DNA of 64,000 bases from Stenotrophomonas rhizophila (GTDB lineage: Bacteria > Pseudomonadota > Gammaproteobacteria > Xanthomonadales > Xanthomonadaceae), in contig NZ_JACWUO010000005.1 in the NCBI RefSeq assembly GCF_020857975.1, forward strand, positions 186,001 to 250,000, read 5' to 3'. A program made the translations under genes and the position numbers. Position 1 is the stretch's first letter; every line of letters begins with the position of its first letter. Positions 43,578 to 52,038 of this stretch are shown one piece after another. The notes below the pieces were generated by a model. It was not told the origin of the DNA, searched no databases, and worked only from the letters and a program-made list of their open reading frames with translations.

Positions 43578-45836
43578 ATGAGTCACTGTTCGCTCCGAAT
43601 CAACGCGTTGTCGCTGGCCTGCGCTGCAGGCATCCTGGCCCTGGGCTGCAGCGCAACGGTACTGGCGCAGGATGCGGCCGACAAAACCAAACGTGACGAC
43701 GTGCATACCCTGGGCACGGTGACCGCAACGGCGCAGAAGCGCGTGGAAGTGGTGACCGATATCCCGATGTCGATCAGCGTCATCGGCGAAGAACAGCTCG
43801 ACCGCCTGCAGGTCAACAACGTCAACGACCTGGCCGGCCTGGTGCCCGGCCTGCAGGTGTCCAGCCTGGGCGCACCGGGCCGCTCGACGATCTCCATCCG
43901 CGGCATCACCCCGATGGGCAACACCGCCTCGACCTCGGTCTATGTCGACGACGTGCCGCTGACCGCCAACGGTTCGCTGTCCGGCGCGACCTCGGGCATG
44001 TTCGACCTGCTGCCCTACGATGTGCAGAACGTGGAAGTGCTGCGCGGCCCGCAGGGCACGCTGTACGGCGCCAGCGCGCTGGGCGGGGTGGTCAAGTACG
44101 TGACCAAGCGGCCGGACCTGGAGTATTTCGAGGGCCGCGCCGGCGCCACCATGCGGGTGGTCGACGGTGGCGGCGGGGTGGGCCATTCCGAGCGCGCGGC
44201 GATCAGCGTGCCGCTGGTCAAGGGCCAACTGGCCCTGCGCGCCAGCTACGCCGAACAGACCAGCCCGGGCTGGATCGACAACCCCGTGCTCAACCGCCGC
44301 GACACCAACGACGTGCGCCAGAACGCCGGCCGCCTCTCGCTGCTGTGGAAGGCATCGGAAACGGTGGACGTGCTGCTGACGGCGATGCGCCAGGAAAACA
44401 AGGGCGACAACTTCGCTACCGTCGCGCTGGACCCGGTCACCTTCAAGCCCAAGCTGCCCGGCCATGCCAACCAGTACCTGTTCCTGCAGCCGAGTACGAT
44501 CAAGTACGACGTCTACGGCCTGAGCGTGGACTGGGACCTGGGCTGGGCCGATGTCACTTCCTCCAGCAGCTGGATGAAGTCCAACTCCTGGCGCCTGCAG
44601 GACCAGTCGGTGGAATACATCCCGCTGCTGGGGCAGCGGCCGGGCGTGGGCCCGGTGATGGCCTATGCCGCGCTGGACACCGACATCGAACTCAAGAAGT
44701 GGACCCAGGAACTGCGCCTGACTTCCAAGGGCGACAGCCGCCTGCAGTGGCAGCTCGGCGCGTTCTATACCGATGAGGACGCGGCCTACATCGAAGATGG
44801 CAGCGCGCTGAGCCCGGCGTTCAACCCGGTGCTGGCCCTGTTCACCGCCTCGGTGTTGACCAGTTACCGCGAGAAGGCGCTGTTCGGCAACGGCACCTGG
44901 AAATTCACCGATCGTTTCGACCTGGCCCTGGGCGTGCGCCATGCGCGCAACGACCAGGTATTCCGCCAGACCCTGGGCGGCCCGCTGGGCGGGGACGGCG
45001 TGCAGCGGGTGACCGAATCCTCTGAAAGCGTCACCACCTGGAGCGCCAGCCCGCGGCTGTTCCTGGGCGCGGACAAGAACACCATGGCCTATCTGCGCGT
45101 GGCCACCGGCTACCGCGCCGGCAGCCCCAATCCGATGCTTCCGGGCGCCCCGGAGGTACCTGCGCAGGTCAAGTCGGATACCTTGACCAATTACGAAATC
45201 GGCCTGAAAAGCCACTTCTGGGATCGCCGTGCGCAGGTGGAAGTGGCGGCGTTCCGCATCGACTGGGAAGACATCCGCCTGAACCTGCTCACCCCGCAGG
45301 CCATTTCCTATGGCGTCAACGGCGGCAGCGCGCGCAGCCAGGGCGTGGAATTCACCGGCGCGCTGATGCCGCTGGACGGCCTGCGCCTGAGCACCAGCCT
45401 GGCCTATACCGACGCCAGGCTGACCGCGCCGATTCCGCCGGCCCGCCCCGGCGGCGCCAACCAGGCCGAGTCCGGCGCGCAGTTGCCGCAGGTTCCCGAA
45501 TGGACCGGCAGCCTGCAGGCCGACTACCAGTTCCCGACCCGCGGCGAGTGGGGCTGGAGCATCGGCGGCGCGCTGCGCTACTACGGCGAGCGCCAGGCAT
45601 CGGTGGCCACGGCGCAGTCCATCGAACTGCCCAGCTACACCTCGCTCGACCTGACCGCCGAAGTCAGCAGCCAGAACACCACCATCCGCTTCTTCGTCAC
45701 CAACCTCACCAACAAGGACGTCTACGTGGCGGCCGGCAGGACCATTCCCGGCGCCGGCGCGGCCAGCTACCGGCGCTGGAACGCGGTGATGATGCAGCCG
45801 CGGACCATTGGTGTTTCGCTCGACTACAGCTTCTGA
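43578..45836 (+). CDS. TonB-dependent receptor of the peptide regulon (752 aa)
   Basis: A TonB-dependent receptor with a signal peptide (cleavage near VLAQD), a plug with TVTATAQKRVEVVTDIP at the TonB-box end, VPGLQVSSLG, SIRGITPMGN, VYVDDVPL and VEVLRGPQGTLYGASALGGVV, and a barrel ending in a C-terminal phenylalanine (VSLDYSF). The TATAQKR start is typical of the large Sphingomonas/Xanthomonas receptor subfamily that includes carbohydrate and peptide importers. ATG 43578 overlaps the TGA of a 47-codon upstream frame that begins at 43438. It shares its promoter block with the epimerase and hydrolase operons, so its cargo is probably their substrate. A strong terminator follows. Confidence 0.93.
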   Translation: MSHCSLRINALSLACAAGILALGCSATVLAQDAADKTKRDDVHTLGTVTATAQKRVEVVTDIPMSISVIGEEQLDRLQVNNVNDLAGLVPGLQVSSLGAPGRSTISIRGITPMGNTASTSVYVDDVPLTANGSLSGATSGMFDLLPYDVQNVEVLRGPQGTLYGASALGGVVKYVTKRPDLEYFEGRAGATMRVVDGGGGVGHSERAAISVPLVKGQLALRASYAEQTSPGWIDNPVLNRRDTNDVRQNAGRLSLLWKASETVDVLLTAMRQENKGDNFATVALDPVTFKPKLPGHANQYLFLQPSTIKYDVYGLSVDWDLGWADVTSSSSWMKSNSWRLQDQSVEYIPLLGQRPGVGPVMAYAALDTDIELKKWTQELRLTSKGDSRLQWQLGAFYTDEDAAYIEDGSALSPAFNPVLALFTASVLTSYREKALFGNGTWKFTDRFDLALGVRHARNDQVFRQTLGGPLGGDGVQRVTESSESVTTWSASPRLFLGADKNTMAYLRVATGYRAGSPNPMLPGAPEVPAQVKSDTLTNYEIGLKSHFWDRRAQVEVAAFRIDWEDIRLNLLTPQAISYGVNGGSARSQGVEFTGALMPLDGLRLSTSLAYTDARLTAPIPPARPGGANQAESGAQLPQVPEWTGSLQADYQFPTRGEWGWSIGGALRYYGERQASVATAQSIELPSYTSLDLTAEVSSQNTTIRFFVTNLTNKDVYVAAGRTIPGAGAASYRRWNAVMMQPRTIGVSLDYSF

Positions 45837-45867
45837 TCGAGCTTCCGGCCGGTCGTGCACAGGGCAG

Positions 45868-45897
45868 GGCGGCACCTTCGGGTGCCGCCTTTCTTTT
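45868..45897 (+). terminator. Rho-independent terminator after the TonB receptor
   Basis: A perfect 9-bp stem, GGCGGCACC (45868-45876) / GGTGCCGCC (45881-45889), with a UUCG tetraloop and a T-rich tail (TTTCTTTT, 45890-45897). It closes the peptide regulon region. Confidence 0.9.
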
Positions 45898-46111
45898 GGT
45901 AGCCCACCGGCCCGGGGGAGGACGGAAAACTGCAGCGTCAGATCAACGGCCGTGACCTCCGCAGGCATGCGCTGATTGGGCTGGCGCAGGACCCGCTCTC
46001 CTCGCTTTCACGCTTGTCGCGCGACGATCCGGGATCCATCGGCGAAGAGCCCGACGATGACGGTCACTGCGTCTGGCGCGGTCGGAGCGCAACGGCCTGG
46101 AGGTATGGACC

Positions 46112-46630
46112 ATGGTGGAAAGCGGAATACTGATTTTCCTGGCGTATGGCCTTTACCTTGCCTGGCTCGCCGCCGGCGCCGGGGATTTCTACCTGCACCG
46201 GCGCTCCGATCTTCCCGCCACCTCGGGCCTGCGCGAGAGCGCGCTGCACGGCGCGCAACTGGCCTGCGTGGGGATGGGCGTGCTGGCGTGGCTGTCTTTG
46301 CCGCCCAACCGCCTGGTCGGGCTGTCATTGGTCGCATTGGCGATCGTGCACGCAGCCATGGCCTACCGGGACACCTGCAGTGCCGATGGCGTTCGCCGCA
46401 TAACGCCGTTGGAACAGCACGTCCATAGCATGCTGGATGCCTGCCCATGGGTTTTTGCGGTGGGCATTTGCGCCTCGTCCGAGGCCGGATGGCAGTGGGC
46501 GTGGCGCCCTCGTGACGCCCATGTGTGGGTCGCCCTTGTCGGCCCCGCGGCGGTGTTGGTGATACTGCCCTGGTTGCTGGAGTTCACCGCCGCCATGAAG
46601 TACCGCCGCAAGCGCGCCCGGATGCCGTGA
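46112..46630 (+). CDS. Hypothetical four-helix membrane protein
   Basis: A 172-residue membrane protein with about four hydrophobic helices (residues 5-24, 48-64, 66-84 and 136-156). Conserved-looking histidines and acidic residues sit at helix ends (GDFYLHRRSDLP, ALHGAQ, VHAAMAYRDT, PLEQHVHSMLD), a pattern compatible with a metal- or haem-binding membrane enzyme, but I recognise no named family. ATG 46112 is used. It lies upstream of the acyl-CoA dehydrogenase / PIG-L / methyltransferase / glycosyltransferase set and could belong to it, although 300 bp separate them. Confidence 0.75.
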   Translation: MVESGILIFLAYGLYLAWLAAGAGDFYLHRRSDLPATSGLRESALHGAQLACVGMGVLAWLSLPPNRLVGLSLVALAIVHAAMAYRDTCSADGVRRITPLEQHVHSMLDACPWVFAVGICASSEAGWQWAWRPRDAHVWVALVGPAAVLVILPWLLEFTAAMKYRRKRARMP

Positions 46631-46802
46631 TCGCCCCCGCACGGGGAATGCCTGCCCCAGGCCTATCCGGTTGTATGCCGGTGGTGCGGCGATGAGCGCC
46701 GCGTTCGGGCCGGCTGCACACCTTCACTACGCCGTGGTCACCGCGCCGGTACGGGAAGGCAGGTATGTGTAGGCCCATCGCCTACAGAGACGGAGGGCCA
46801 CG

Positions 46803-46934
46803 ATGCGCGCATTGACCTGTCACGACAGCACGGACGTCCGGGTGGACACCATTCCCGATCCGTCCCTTGCCTTCCCCGGTGACGTGGTCCCGCGCGTGCC
46901 TGCCACTGCCATCCGTGGCGCGGACATCCCCTGA
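46803..46934 (+). pseudogene. Truncated N-terminus of a zinc-dependent alcohol dehydrogenase
   Basis: A 43-codon frame starting MRALTCHDSTDVRVDTIPDP, the characteristic opening of zinc-dependent alcohol/formaldehyde dehydrogenases, followed by DVVPRVPATAIRGAD and then a stop. The usual catalytic cysteine of the TAICGSD motif is Arg here, and the remaining ~330 residues are missing. It has a good ribosome-binding site (GGAGG) and the next gene starts 1 bp after its stop, so it may now act only as a leader for that operon. Confidence 0.7.
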
Positions 46935-46935
46935 C

Positions 46936-47898
46936 ATGGACCGGCTCTCCGACCACGCCGCCCCCGCACTGGAAGCCGACGCACGCCAGGTCCTGGCCCG
47001 ACAGCCGACATTGCCGCTGCCCGGGCGCGGACACACGCTGGAACGCTGGCGTGCGCTGGCCGGCATTGCCGGGCGCGACCTGTGCGTGGCCAAGGTGGTC
47101 GAAGCGCACTACGACGCGCAGGCCATCCTTGCCGACTTGCATGCCGAACCGCTGGGGCCGGGCGTGCTCGCGGCGGTGTGGGCAGCAGAGGGCCCCCAGG
47201 CCACGCTGCGCTTCGACGCCGGCAGCGGTACCGTGACCGGCATCAAGCCGTGGTGTTCCGGGGCCGGGCTGGTGGATGAGGCGCTGGTGACCGCCGGCAG
47301 CGGGCAGGACGCGCAGTTGCTGCGCATCCGCGCCGATGCAGCGGGCATCCGGCCGCGGCCCCAGACGTGGCATGCCACCGGCATGGGCGGCATCCCCAGC
47401 GGCAGCGTGGAATTCACCGCAGTGCATGCCGAGCCGGTGGGCACGCCTGGCGGCTACCTTGCGCGGCCGGGATTCTGGCACGGTGGCGCCGGGATCGCAG
47501 CATGCTGGTATGGCGCGGCGGTCGCGCTGGCAGCGCCGTTGCAGTGTTCGCCGCGGGTAGCGGCCGATGCGCAGACTGCGGCGCTGTTGGGGCAAGTGGA
47601 CATGACGCTGCAGGCGGCGGCGGCCTTGATGCGCGAGCTGGCGACAGGGATCGATGCGATGCCGGCCCAACCGCATCAGGCCGAGGTCATCCGGGTACGC
47701 AGCGTGGTCGAGCGCGCCTGCACGCAGGTACTGGATGCGGTGGGCCGCGCGCTTGGACCGGCGCCGATGTGCCTGGACCCGGTGCACGCTACCCGTTGGA
47801 GCGATCTGACGGTGTTCATCCGGCAAAGCCATGCCGACCGTGACTGGGCCGAACTCGGCCGTGCCATCCAGACCCGGGAGCAACCGTGGACATTGTAG
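46936..47898 (+). CDS. Acyl-CoA dehydrogenase-like flavoprotein
   Basis: A 320-residue protein resembling the acyl-CoA dehydrogenase superfamily in its middle and C-terminal parts (GIKPWCSGAGLVDEALVTA, GFWHGGAGIAACWYGAA, and a helical C-terminal half with RVRSVVERACTQVLDAVGRALG). It is about 60 residues shorter than typical members and lacks much of the N-terminal helical domain, so its reaction may differ from beta-oxidation. It opens a set of five overlapping genes: its 3' end overlaps the PIG-L gene by 13 bp. The start at 46936 lies 1 bp after the dehydrogenase remnant. Confidence 0.8.
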   Translation: MDRLSDHAAPALEADARQVLARQPTLPLPGRGHTLERWRALAGIAGRDLCVAKVVEAHYDAQAILADLHAEPLGPGVLAAVWAAEGPQATLRFDAGSGTVTGIKPWCSGAGLVDEALVTAGSGQDAQLLRIRADAAGIRPRPQTWHATGMGGIPSGSVEFTAVHAEPVGTPGGYLARPGFWHGGAGIAACWYGAAVALAAPLQCSPRVAADAQTAALLGQVDMTLQAAAALMRELATGIDAMPAQPHQAEVIRVRSVVERACTQVLDAVGRALGPAPMCLDPVHATRWSDLTVFIRQSHADRDWAELGRAIQTREQPWTL

Positions 47899-48644
47899 TG
47901 CCGCGCATCGAAGGGCAGGGCATCCTGCAGGCCGACTGGGACACCAGCGCCTGGCTGGATGATTTGCCGTGCACCGAGGCCGGCACGCTGCTGCAGGAGG
48001 TGCGCCGCCTCGTGGTGGTGTCGCCGCACCCGGACGATGAGGTGCTTGGGTGTGCCGGGATAATGCAGGCAGCGGTAGCCAACGACATCGCGGTGTGCGT
48101 GGTGTCGGTAACCGATGGCGAAGCCTGTTACCCCGACCAGCCGCTGTGGCCGGCGGCAAGACTGCGCGACGCCCGCCGGCGCGAGCTGGCCCATGCCATG
48201 CGCGCCCTGGGGCTGGACGCCACGCATGTGCTGCCGCTGGGCCTGCCCGATGGCCGCGTGGCCAGCCATGAAGCGGAACTGGCCGCGCAACTGGCCGCGC
48301 AGTCGCTACCGGGCGATCTGCTGGTGGCGCCCTGGGTGCGCGATGCGCATCCGGACCATGAAGCGGCAGGCCGTGCAGCGCAGGCCGCTGCCCGCGGCCG
48401 CGGCGTGCGGGCGCTGCAGTACCCGGTGTGGGCCTGGCATTGGCTGGATCCGCATGCGGCCACCGCGCCATGGCCCGCTGCAGCGCGCATCCCGATGGGG
48501 CCTGCCGCGCTGGCGCGCAAGCACCAGGCCATGCAGGCCTTCGCCACCCAGACCGGCGCGGTGGACGGGCTGGACTGCGATCCGATCCTGCCGGACCATG
48601 TCACCGCGCGGTTTCGGCGGCCCTATGAGGTGCTGATCGGATGA
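47886..48644 (+). CDS. PIG-L family deacetylase
   Basis: A 252-residue PIG-L/LmbE-type zinc deacetylase with the metal motif SPHPDDE (residues 46-52) and the third-ligand region AHPDHE. The family removes acetyl groups from N-acetylglucosamine-type sugars on lipids, pseudo-disaccharides or antibiotics. It overlaps the acyl-CoA dehydrogenase-like gene (13 bp) and the methyltransferase gene (4 bp). With the glycosyltransferase and methyltransferase it suggests a modified amino-sugar product. Confidence 0.92.
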   Translation: MDIVVPRIEGQGILQADWDTSAWLDDLPCTEAGTLLQEVRRLVVVSPHPDDEVLGCAGIMQAAVANDIAVCVVSVTDGEACYPDQPLWPAARLRDARRRELAHAMRALGLDATHVLPLGLPDGRVASHEAELAAQLAAQSLPGDLLVAPWVRDAHPDHEAAGRAAQAAARGRGVRALQYPVWAWHWLDPHAATAPWPAAARIPMGPAALARKHQAMQAFATQTGAVDGLDCDPILPDHVTARFRRPYEVLIG

Positions 48645-49228
48645 GCACGGCCGCCTACTTCGACAGGCTGTACCAGCAGCCGGACCCCTTCCAGTACCGC
48701 AGCCGCTGGTACGAGGCACGCAAGCGCGCGCTTACCCTGGCGTGCCTGCCCCGGCAGCGTTACGCCAACGCCTGGGAGCTGGGTTGCTCCAATGGCGTGC
48801 TGACCGCCGAACTGGCGGCACGCTGCGACGTTCTGCTGGGCACCGATATCAGCAGCGATGCACTGGCCCAGGCCGCGGTGAGCACGCGGGAGTGGCCGCA
48901 GGTCACCTTGCAATGCGCCAGCCATCCCGAGGAATGGCCGACCGGCCGGTTCGACCTGATCGTGGTCAGCGAAGTGGGCTACTATCTGGCCACGCCGGTG
49001 CTGGCACTGCTGGCCCGGCGGCTCCACGGCAGCCTCACCGACGACGGGCTGCTGCTGGCCTGCCATTGGCGGCATCGGTTCGACCAGGCGCGCAGCGCCA
49101 CGGCGGACGTGCACCTCCTGCTGCAGGGCGACCTGGTGGAGGCATTTGCCTACCAGGACGAGGATCTTCTGCTGCAGGCCTGGAGCGCACGGCCTACCAG
49201 CGTGGCCCGGTGGGAGGGCCTGCGGTGA
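48641..49228 (+). CDS. NodS-like SAM-dependent methyltransferase
   Basis: A 195-residue class I methyltransferase with the SAM motif I WELGCSNGVLTAELA (about residues 45-59), motif II GTDISSDALAQA and the post-motif FDLIVVSEVGYYL. The N-terminal YFDRLYQQPDPFQYRSRWYE is typical of NodS-like proteins, which N-methylate deacetylated chito-oligosaccharides in rhizobia; the comparison is by pattern. ATG 48641 overlaps the PIG-L stop (ATGA), and its own stop overlaps the glycosyltransferase GTG. Deacetylase followed by N-methyltransferase mirrors the NodB-NodS logic. Confidence 0.88.
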   Translation: MSTAAYFDRLYQQPDPFQYRSRWYEARKRALTLACLPRQRYANAWELGCSNGVLTAELAARCDVLLGTDISSDALAQAAVSTREWPQVTLQCASHPEEWPTGRFDLIVVSEVGYYLATPVLALLARRLHGSLTDDGLLLACHWRHRFDQARSATADVHLLLQGDLVEAFAYQDEDLLLQAWSARPTSVARWEGLR

Positions 49229-49926
49229 TCGCGGTGATCGTGCCGGCGCACAATGAAGCGGCGGATATCGCCCGCTGCCTGGCGGCAGTGGCCGTGGCCG
49301 GGAAGCATCCGGGCCTGGACGGCGAGGCCGTCGTGGCCGTGGTCGCACTGGACGCCTGCACCGACGCCACCGCTGCGGCATGTGCCGGCCACGGCGCGGC
49401 GATGGTGGCGCTGGACGCGCGATGCGTGGGCGCGGCGCGGGCGGCGGCAGCCAGCCATGCGCTTGCCTTGGGCGCACGCTGGATAGCCAGCACCGATGCC
49501 GACACCATCGTGCCACCGGACTGGCTGTGGAAACAAACCACCTGTGGTGCGGACGCGTTCTGTGGGGTGGTGGAGGTGCGCGACTGGCTCGACTACCCAC
49601 CGCTTGTGCGTGAGGCCTTTGCCGTCTGCGAGCATGCCCGCGACGGCCATGGCCATGTCCACGGCGCCAACCTGGGCGTCAGCGCTGCCGCTTACCGGGC
49701 GGCGGGCGGCTTTGCGCCCTTGGTTACCGGCGAGGACGTGGCGCTGGTTCAGGCCCTGCAACAGGCGGAGGTCAGCATTGCGTGGCATGCCCGCCCGGCG
49801 GTGGCCACCAGTGCCCGCCGTTCGGCCAGGGCGCCACGGGGCTTCAGTGGCTTCCTGCGTACGCTGGAACGCGAGGTGCTGGACGCCGGCGTTACGCTGT
49901 GGGCACCCGGGGCCGTGGTGCGATGA
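49225..49926 (+). CDS. Family 2 glycosyltransferase
   Basis: A 233-residue GT-A glycosyltransferase with the N-terminal IAVIVPAHNEAADI and the DxD metal motif STDADTIVPP, then a GHVHGANLGVSAAAYRAAGGF acceptor segment and a GEDVAL motif. It has no membrane helices, so it should act in the cytoplasm on a nucleotide sugar. The start is GTG 49225, with GGGAGG upstream and the methyltransferase stop overlapping (GTGA). It overlaps the SemiSWEET-like gene by 4 bp. Confidence 0.9.
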   Translation: MIAVIVPAHNEAADIARCLAAVAVAGKHPGLDGEAVVAVVALDACTDATAAACAGHGAAMVALDARCVGAARAAAASHALALGARWIASTDADTIVPPDWLWKQTTCGADAFCGVVEVRDWLDYPPLVREAFAVCEHARDGHGHVHGANLGVSAAAYRAAGGFAPLVTGEDVALVQALQQAEVSIAWHARPAVATSARRSARAPRGFSGFLRTLEREVLDAGVTLWAPGAVVR

Positions 49927-50195
49927 CGATGCTGCCCGCTGACCTGCTGGGATGGGCGGCAACGGCGGTACTGATCGCCACGCTGTCGCGCCAGATCTAC
50001 AAGCAGCACCAGGCCGGTTCGGTGGAGGCGGTGTCCACCTGGTTGTTCGTGGGGCAGATGACCGCGTCGGTGCTGTTCATTGCCTACAGCGCGCTCATGG
50101 GCTCGACGGTGTTCGTGGTCACCAACTCCCTGATCCTGATCACCGCCGTGGTCGGCCAGGTCCTCGCCGTACGCCGTCGGAAACGCCAGCGGTAG
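49923..50195 (+). CDS. SemiSWEET/PQ-loop-like small transporter
   Basis: A 90-residue, three-helix membrane protein (about residues 7-20, 41-59 and 64-84) with a PQ-loop-like first repeat (LSRQIYKQHQAGSVEAVS, where PQ-loop proteins have a similar turn). This fits the bacterial SemiSWEET half-transporters that dimerise to move sugars. Its start overlaps the glycosyltransferase stop, so it belongs to the same unit and may export or import the sugar product. Its TAG stop lies in a GTAG head followed by a GCGCC/GGCGC hairpin (50195-50216). Confidence 0.78.
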   Translation: MTMLPADLLGWAATAVLIATLSRQIYKQHQAGSVEAVSTWLFVGQMTASVLFIAYSALMGSTVFVVTNSLILITAVVGQVLAVRRRKRQR

Positions 50196-50216
50196 CGCCG
50201 GCCGGGCGGCAGGCGC
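50192..50216 (+). repeat. GTAG-headed hairpin at the end of the glycosyltransferase operon
   Basis: GTAG (50192-50195) contains the stop codon of the SemiSWEET-like gene and is followed by GCGCC (50195-50199) and GGCGC (50212-50216). This is the third gene in the window whose TAG stop is supplied by such a head. Confidence 0.45.
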
Positions 50217-50243
50217 AAGCGGGGTGCGCGTCAACCGGTTGTT

Positions 50244-50882
50244 TCAGTCACCGGTCTGACTGTGCGGAGCAGCCAGTGGCTTGGATTGCGGGGAGTCCTT
50301 CTGGCGCAGGAAGATGGTCAGGATCACCAGCGACAGTACCGCCAGGAACTCGCTTTGCCAGTTCTGGAAGGACTCGAACCAGAAGTTGCTGCTCCACAGA
50401 TGCTCCCAGCAGGTAGGCGGCGGCAAACCGCGGGCGACCTGTTCGTCCACCTCGGCGCGCCAGCTGCCCGTAAGGTGCAGTACGAAGCTCATCAGGAACA
50501 GCAGCCCGAAGGCAATGGCCAGCGAGTGGCCGTATAGCATTTTCCAGACACCGCCTTTGCGCACCGCCCAAGGCACCGGGCCCGGCTCGATGCGCTCGTG
50601 TTCCTGGTCGTGGGACAGTGGCCGCGACTCGGCCGAGCCCTTCTGCCGAAGGCTCACGGTAAGCAGCACGTACATGCCCATCTGCAGGAACTCGCTTTCC
50701 CAGTTTTCGAAGGTGGCACTGACGAAGTGGCCGCTGTGCAGGTACTCCCACAGGTCCAGGCTGGGACGATGGGCTTGGGCCAGTTCTTCGTTGTGGGCCA
50801 GCAGGCCGGTCCACACCTGGCCGCCGAGGAAGCAGGCCAGCAGCGCGAACAGGACGATGGACAAGCCGTTTCGTTTCCACAT
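50244..50882 (-). CDS. DUF6766-like membrane protein with internal duplication
   Basis: A 212-residue protein made of two similar halves (about residues 1-105 and 112-212). Each half has a hydrophobic helix, a tryptophan-rich amphipathic part (WEYLHSGHFVSATFENWESEFL and WEHLWSSNFWFESFQNWQSEFL), and a second helix ending in SLRQKGSAESRPL or FLRQKDSPQSKPL. The family is known only as DUF6766 to me, and function is unknown. ATG 50882 is used. It stands beside the ferritin-like and iron-permease-like genes, a group often found with general-stress genes. Confidence 0.8.
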   Translation of the reverse strand: MWKRNGLSIVLFALLACFLGGQVWTGLLAHNEELAQAHRPSLDLWEYLHSGHFVSATFENWESEFLQMGMYVLLTVSLRQKGSAESRPLSHDQEHERIEPGPVPWAVRKGGVWKMLYGHSLAIAFGLLFLMSFVLHLTGSWRAEVDEQVARGLPPPTCWEHLWSSNFWFESFQNWQSEFLAVLSLVILTIFLRQKDSPQSKPLAAPHSQTGD

Positions 50883-51000
50883 GCCGGGGTGACCTTGTGC
50901 GGTTGAGACTGAGCGTGGCGCGGTGGCCGCGCCGGCAGTTGAAAGGCAAGCGGCACGCGAAGTGCCGCTGCCTACGGATTGCTAGCCGGGCGCGCCGGGC

Positions 51001-51498
51001 TCAGGCCGCCGCCGCGGCCTCGGCGTTGCCACCGGACTTGGCCAGCATCGTCAGCTTTTCGTCGGTCGCCTTTTCTTCTTCCAGCGTTTCCAGCAGCAGC
51101 GGCAGGGCATCCTTGTAGCCCAGCTGCTTGGCCAACGCGGCGAGCGTGCCGTAGGCGGCGATTTCGTAATGCTCCACCTTCTGCGCGCCGCCAATCAGCG
51201 CCGCATCGCGTACCGGGCCCTTCTCGATGCCGTCGATCACTTCCTTGCCTTCTTCCACCAGGCCTTCCATCGCCGCGCATTTGATCCGCTTCAGGCGAAT
51301 GCCCAGCACTTCCACCACCTGGTCGAGCCGCTCGATCTGCCCTTGGGTTTCCTCGAGGTGGGTCTCGAACGCGGCGGCAAGATCAGGGTTGGTGGCCGCG
51401 CGCGCCAGCCGCGGCAGTGCCTTGGTCAGCTGCCTTTCGGCACTGTGGATGTCCGAGAGCTCGTGGATGAACAGGTCTTCGGCGGTTTTGATGGCCAT
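51001..51498 (-). CDS. Ferritin-like protein, YciE/YciF family
   Basis: A 165-residue four-helix protein of the YciF (DUF892) type. It opens with EDLFIHELSDIHSAERQL, the family signature with conserved acidic and histidine residues, and continues with ETHLEETQGQIERL and KVEHYEIAAYGTLAALA, the second half-site. YciF-type proteins are general-stress ferritin-like proteins of unclear substrate. ATG 51498 is preceded by GGAGATCG. The C-terminus ends in an alanine tail. Confidence 0.92.
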   Translation of the reverse strand: MAIKTAEDLFIHELSDIHSAERQLTKALPRLARAATNPDLAAAFETHLEETQGQIERLDQVVEVLGIRLKRIKCAAMEGLVEEGKEVIDGIEKGPVRDAALIGGAQKVEHYEIAAYGTLAALAKQLGYKDALPLLLETLEEEKATDEKLTMLAKSGGNAEAAAAA

Positions 51499-51579
51499 TG
51501 CGATCTCCAGGTTGGTTGGGCGAAGGATCAGCATGCGCGCGGCGGTGTTCGCAGGCCGCGCATGCGGGGTGAAATGTGC

Positions 51580-52017
51580 TTACACATCGGCGAGGCGTTC
51601 GGCATCCTGTGCCGCACGCGGCATACAGGCGGCCTTTTTGGCTTTGAGGTGCGCTGCGGTGCTGGCCAGCGATTCATACTGCCGGCGTATTTCCTCCAGG
51701 CGTTCCTGGTCCATCTCTTCCAGGTTGAGCAGTTCGTTGTTGGCCGCGCGGGTGGCCCGGATCAGCTCGTCCAGCTTGATATGCAGGGCGGCGGTATCGG
51801 TGTTCTGGGTCTGCTGGATCAGGAACACCATCAGGAAGGTCACGATGGTGGTGCCGGTATTGATGAACAGTTGCCAGGTGTCGTTGAACTGGAACAGTGG
51901 CCCGCTGGCTGCCCAGACCACCACGATGCCCAGCGCGGCGACAAAGGCGCCCAGCGAGCCGGCGGCCCTGGATACCGCACCGGCTACCCGATTGAAGAAA
52001 CGGCTTCCTGCTGACAC
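51580..52017 (-). CDS. Low-affinity iron permease-like membrane protein
   Basis: A 145-residue protein with two membrane helices (about residues 18-36 and 52-70, including FQFNDTWQLFINTGTTIVTFLMVFLIQQTQNTD, the mark of the low-affinity iron permease family). A cytosolic helical tail with HIKLDELIRATRAANNELL follows. Its role in iron or ammonium movement is inferred from the family name. The GTG at 52017 is chosen because GGAGG precedes it; the frame is open to 52170 but that part overlaps the repeat at 52039-52131. Confidence 0.82.
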   Translation of the reverse strand: MSAGSRFFNRVAGAVSRAAGSLGAFVAALGIVVVWAASGPLFQFNDTWQLFINTGTTIVTFLMVFLIQQTQNTDTAALHIKLDELIRATRAANNELLNLEEMDQERLEEIRRQYESLASTAAHLKAKKAACMPRAAQDAERLADV

Positions 52018-52038
52018 TGCCTGCCTCCATTGAATCGA

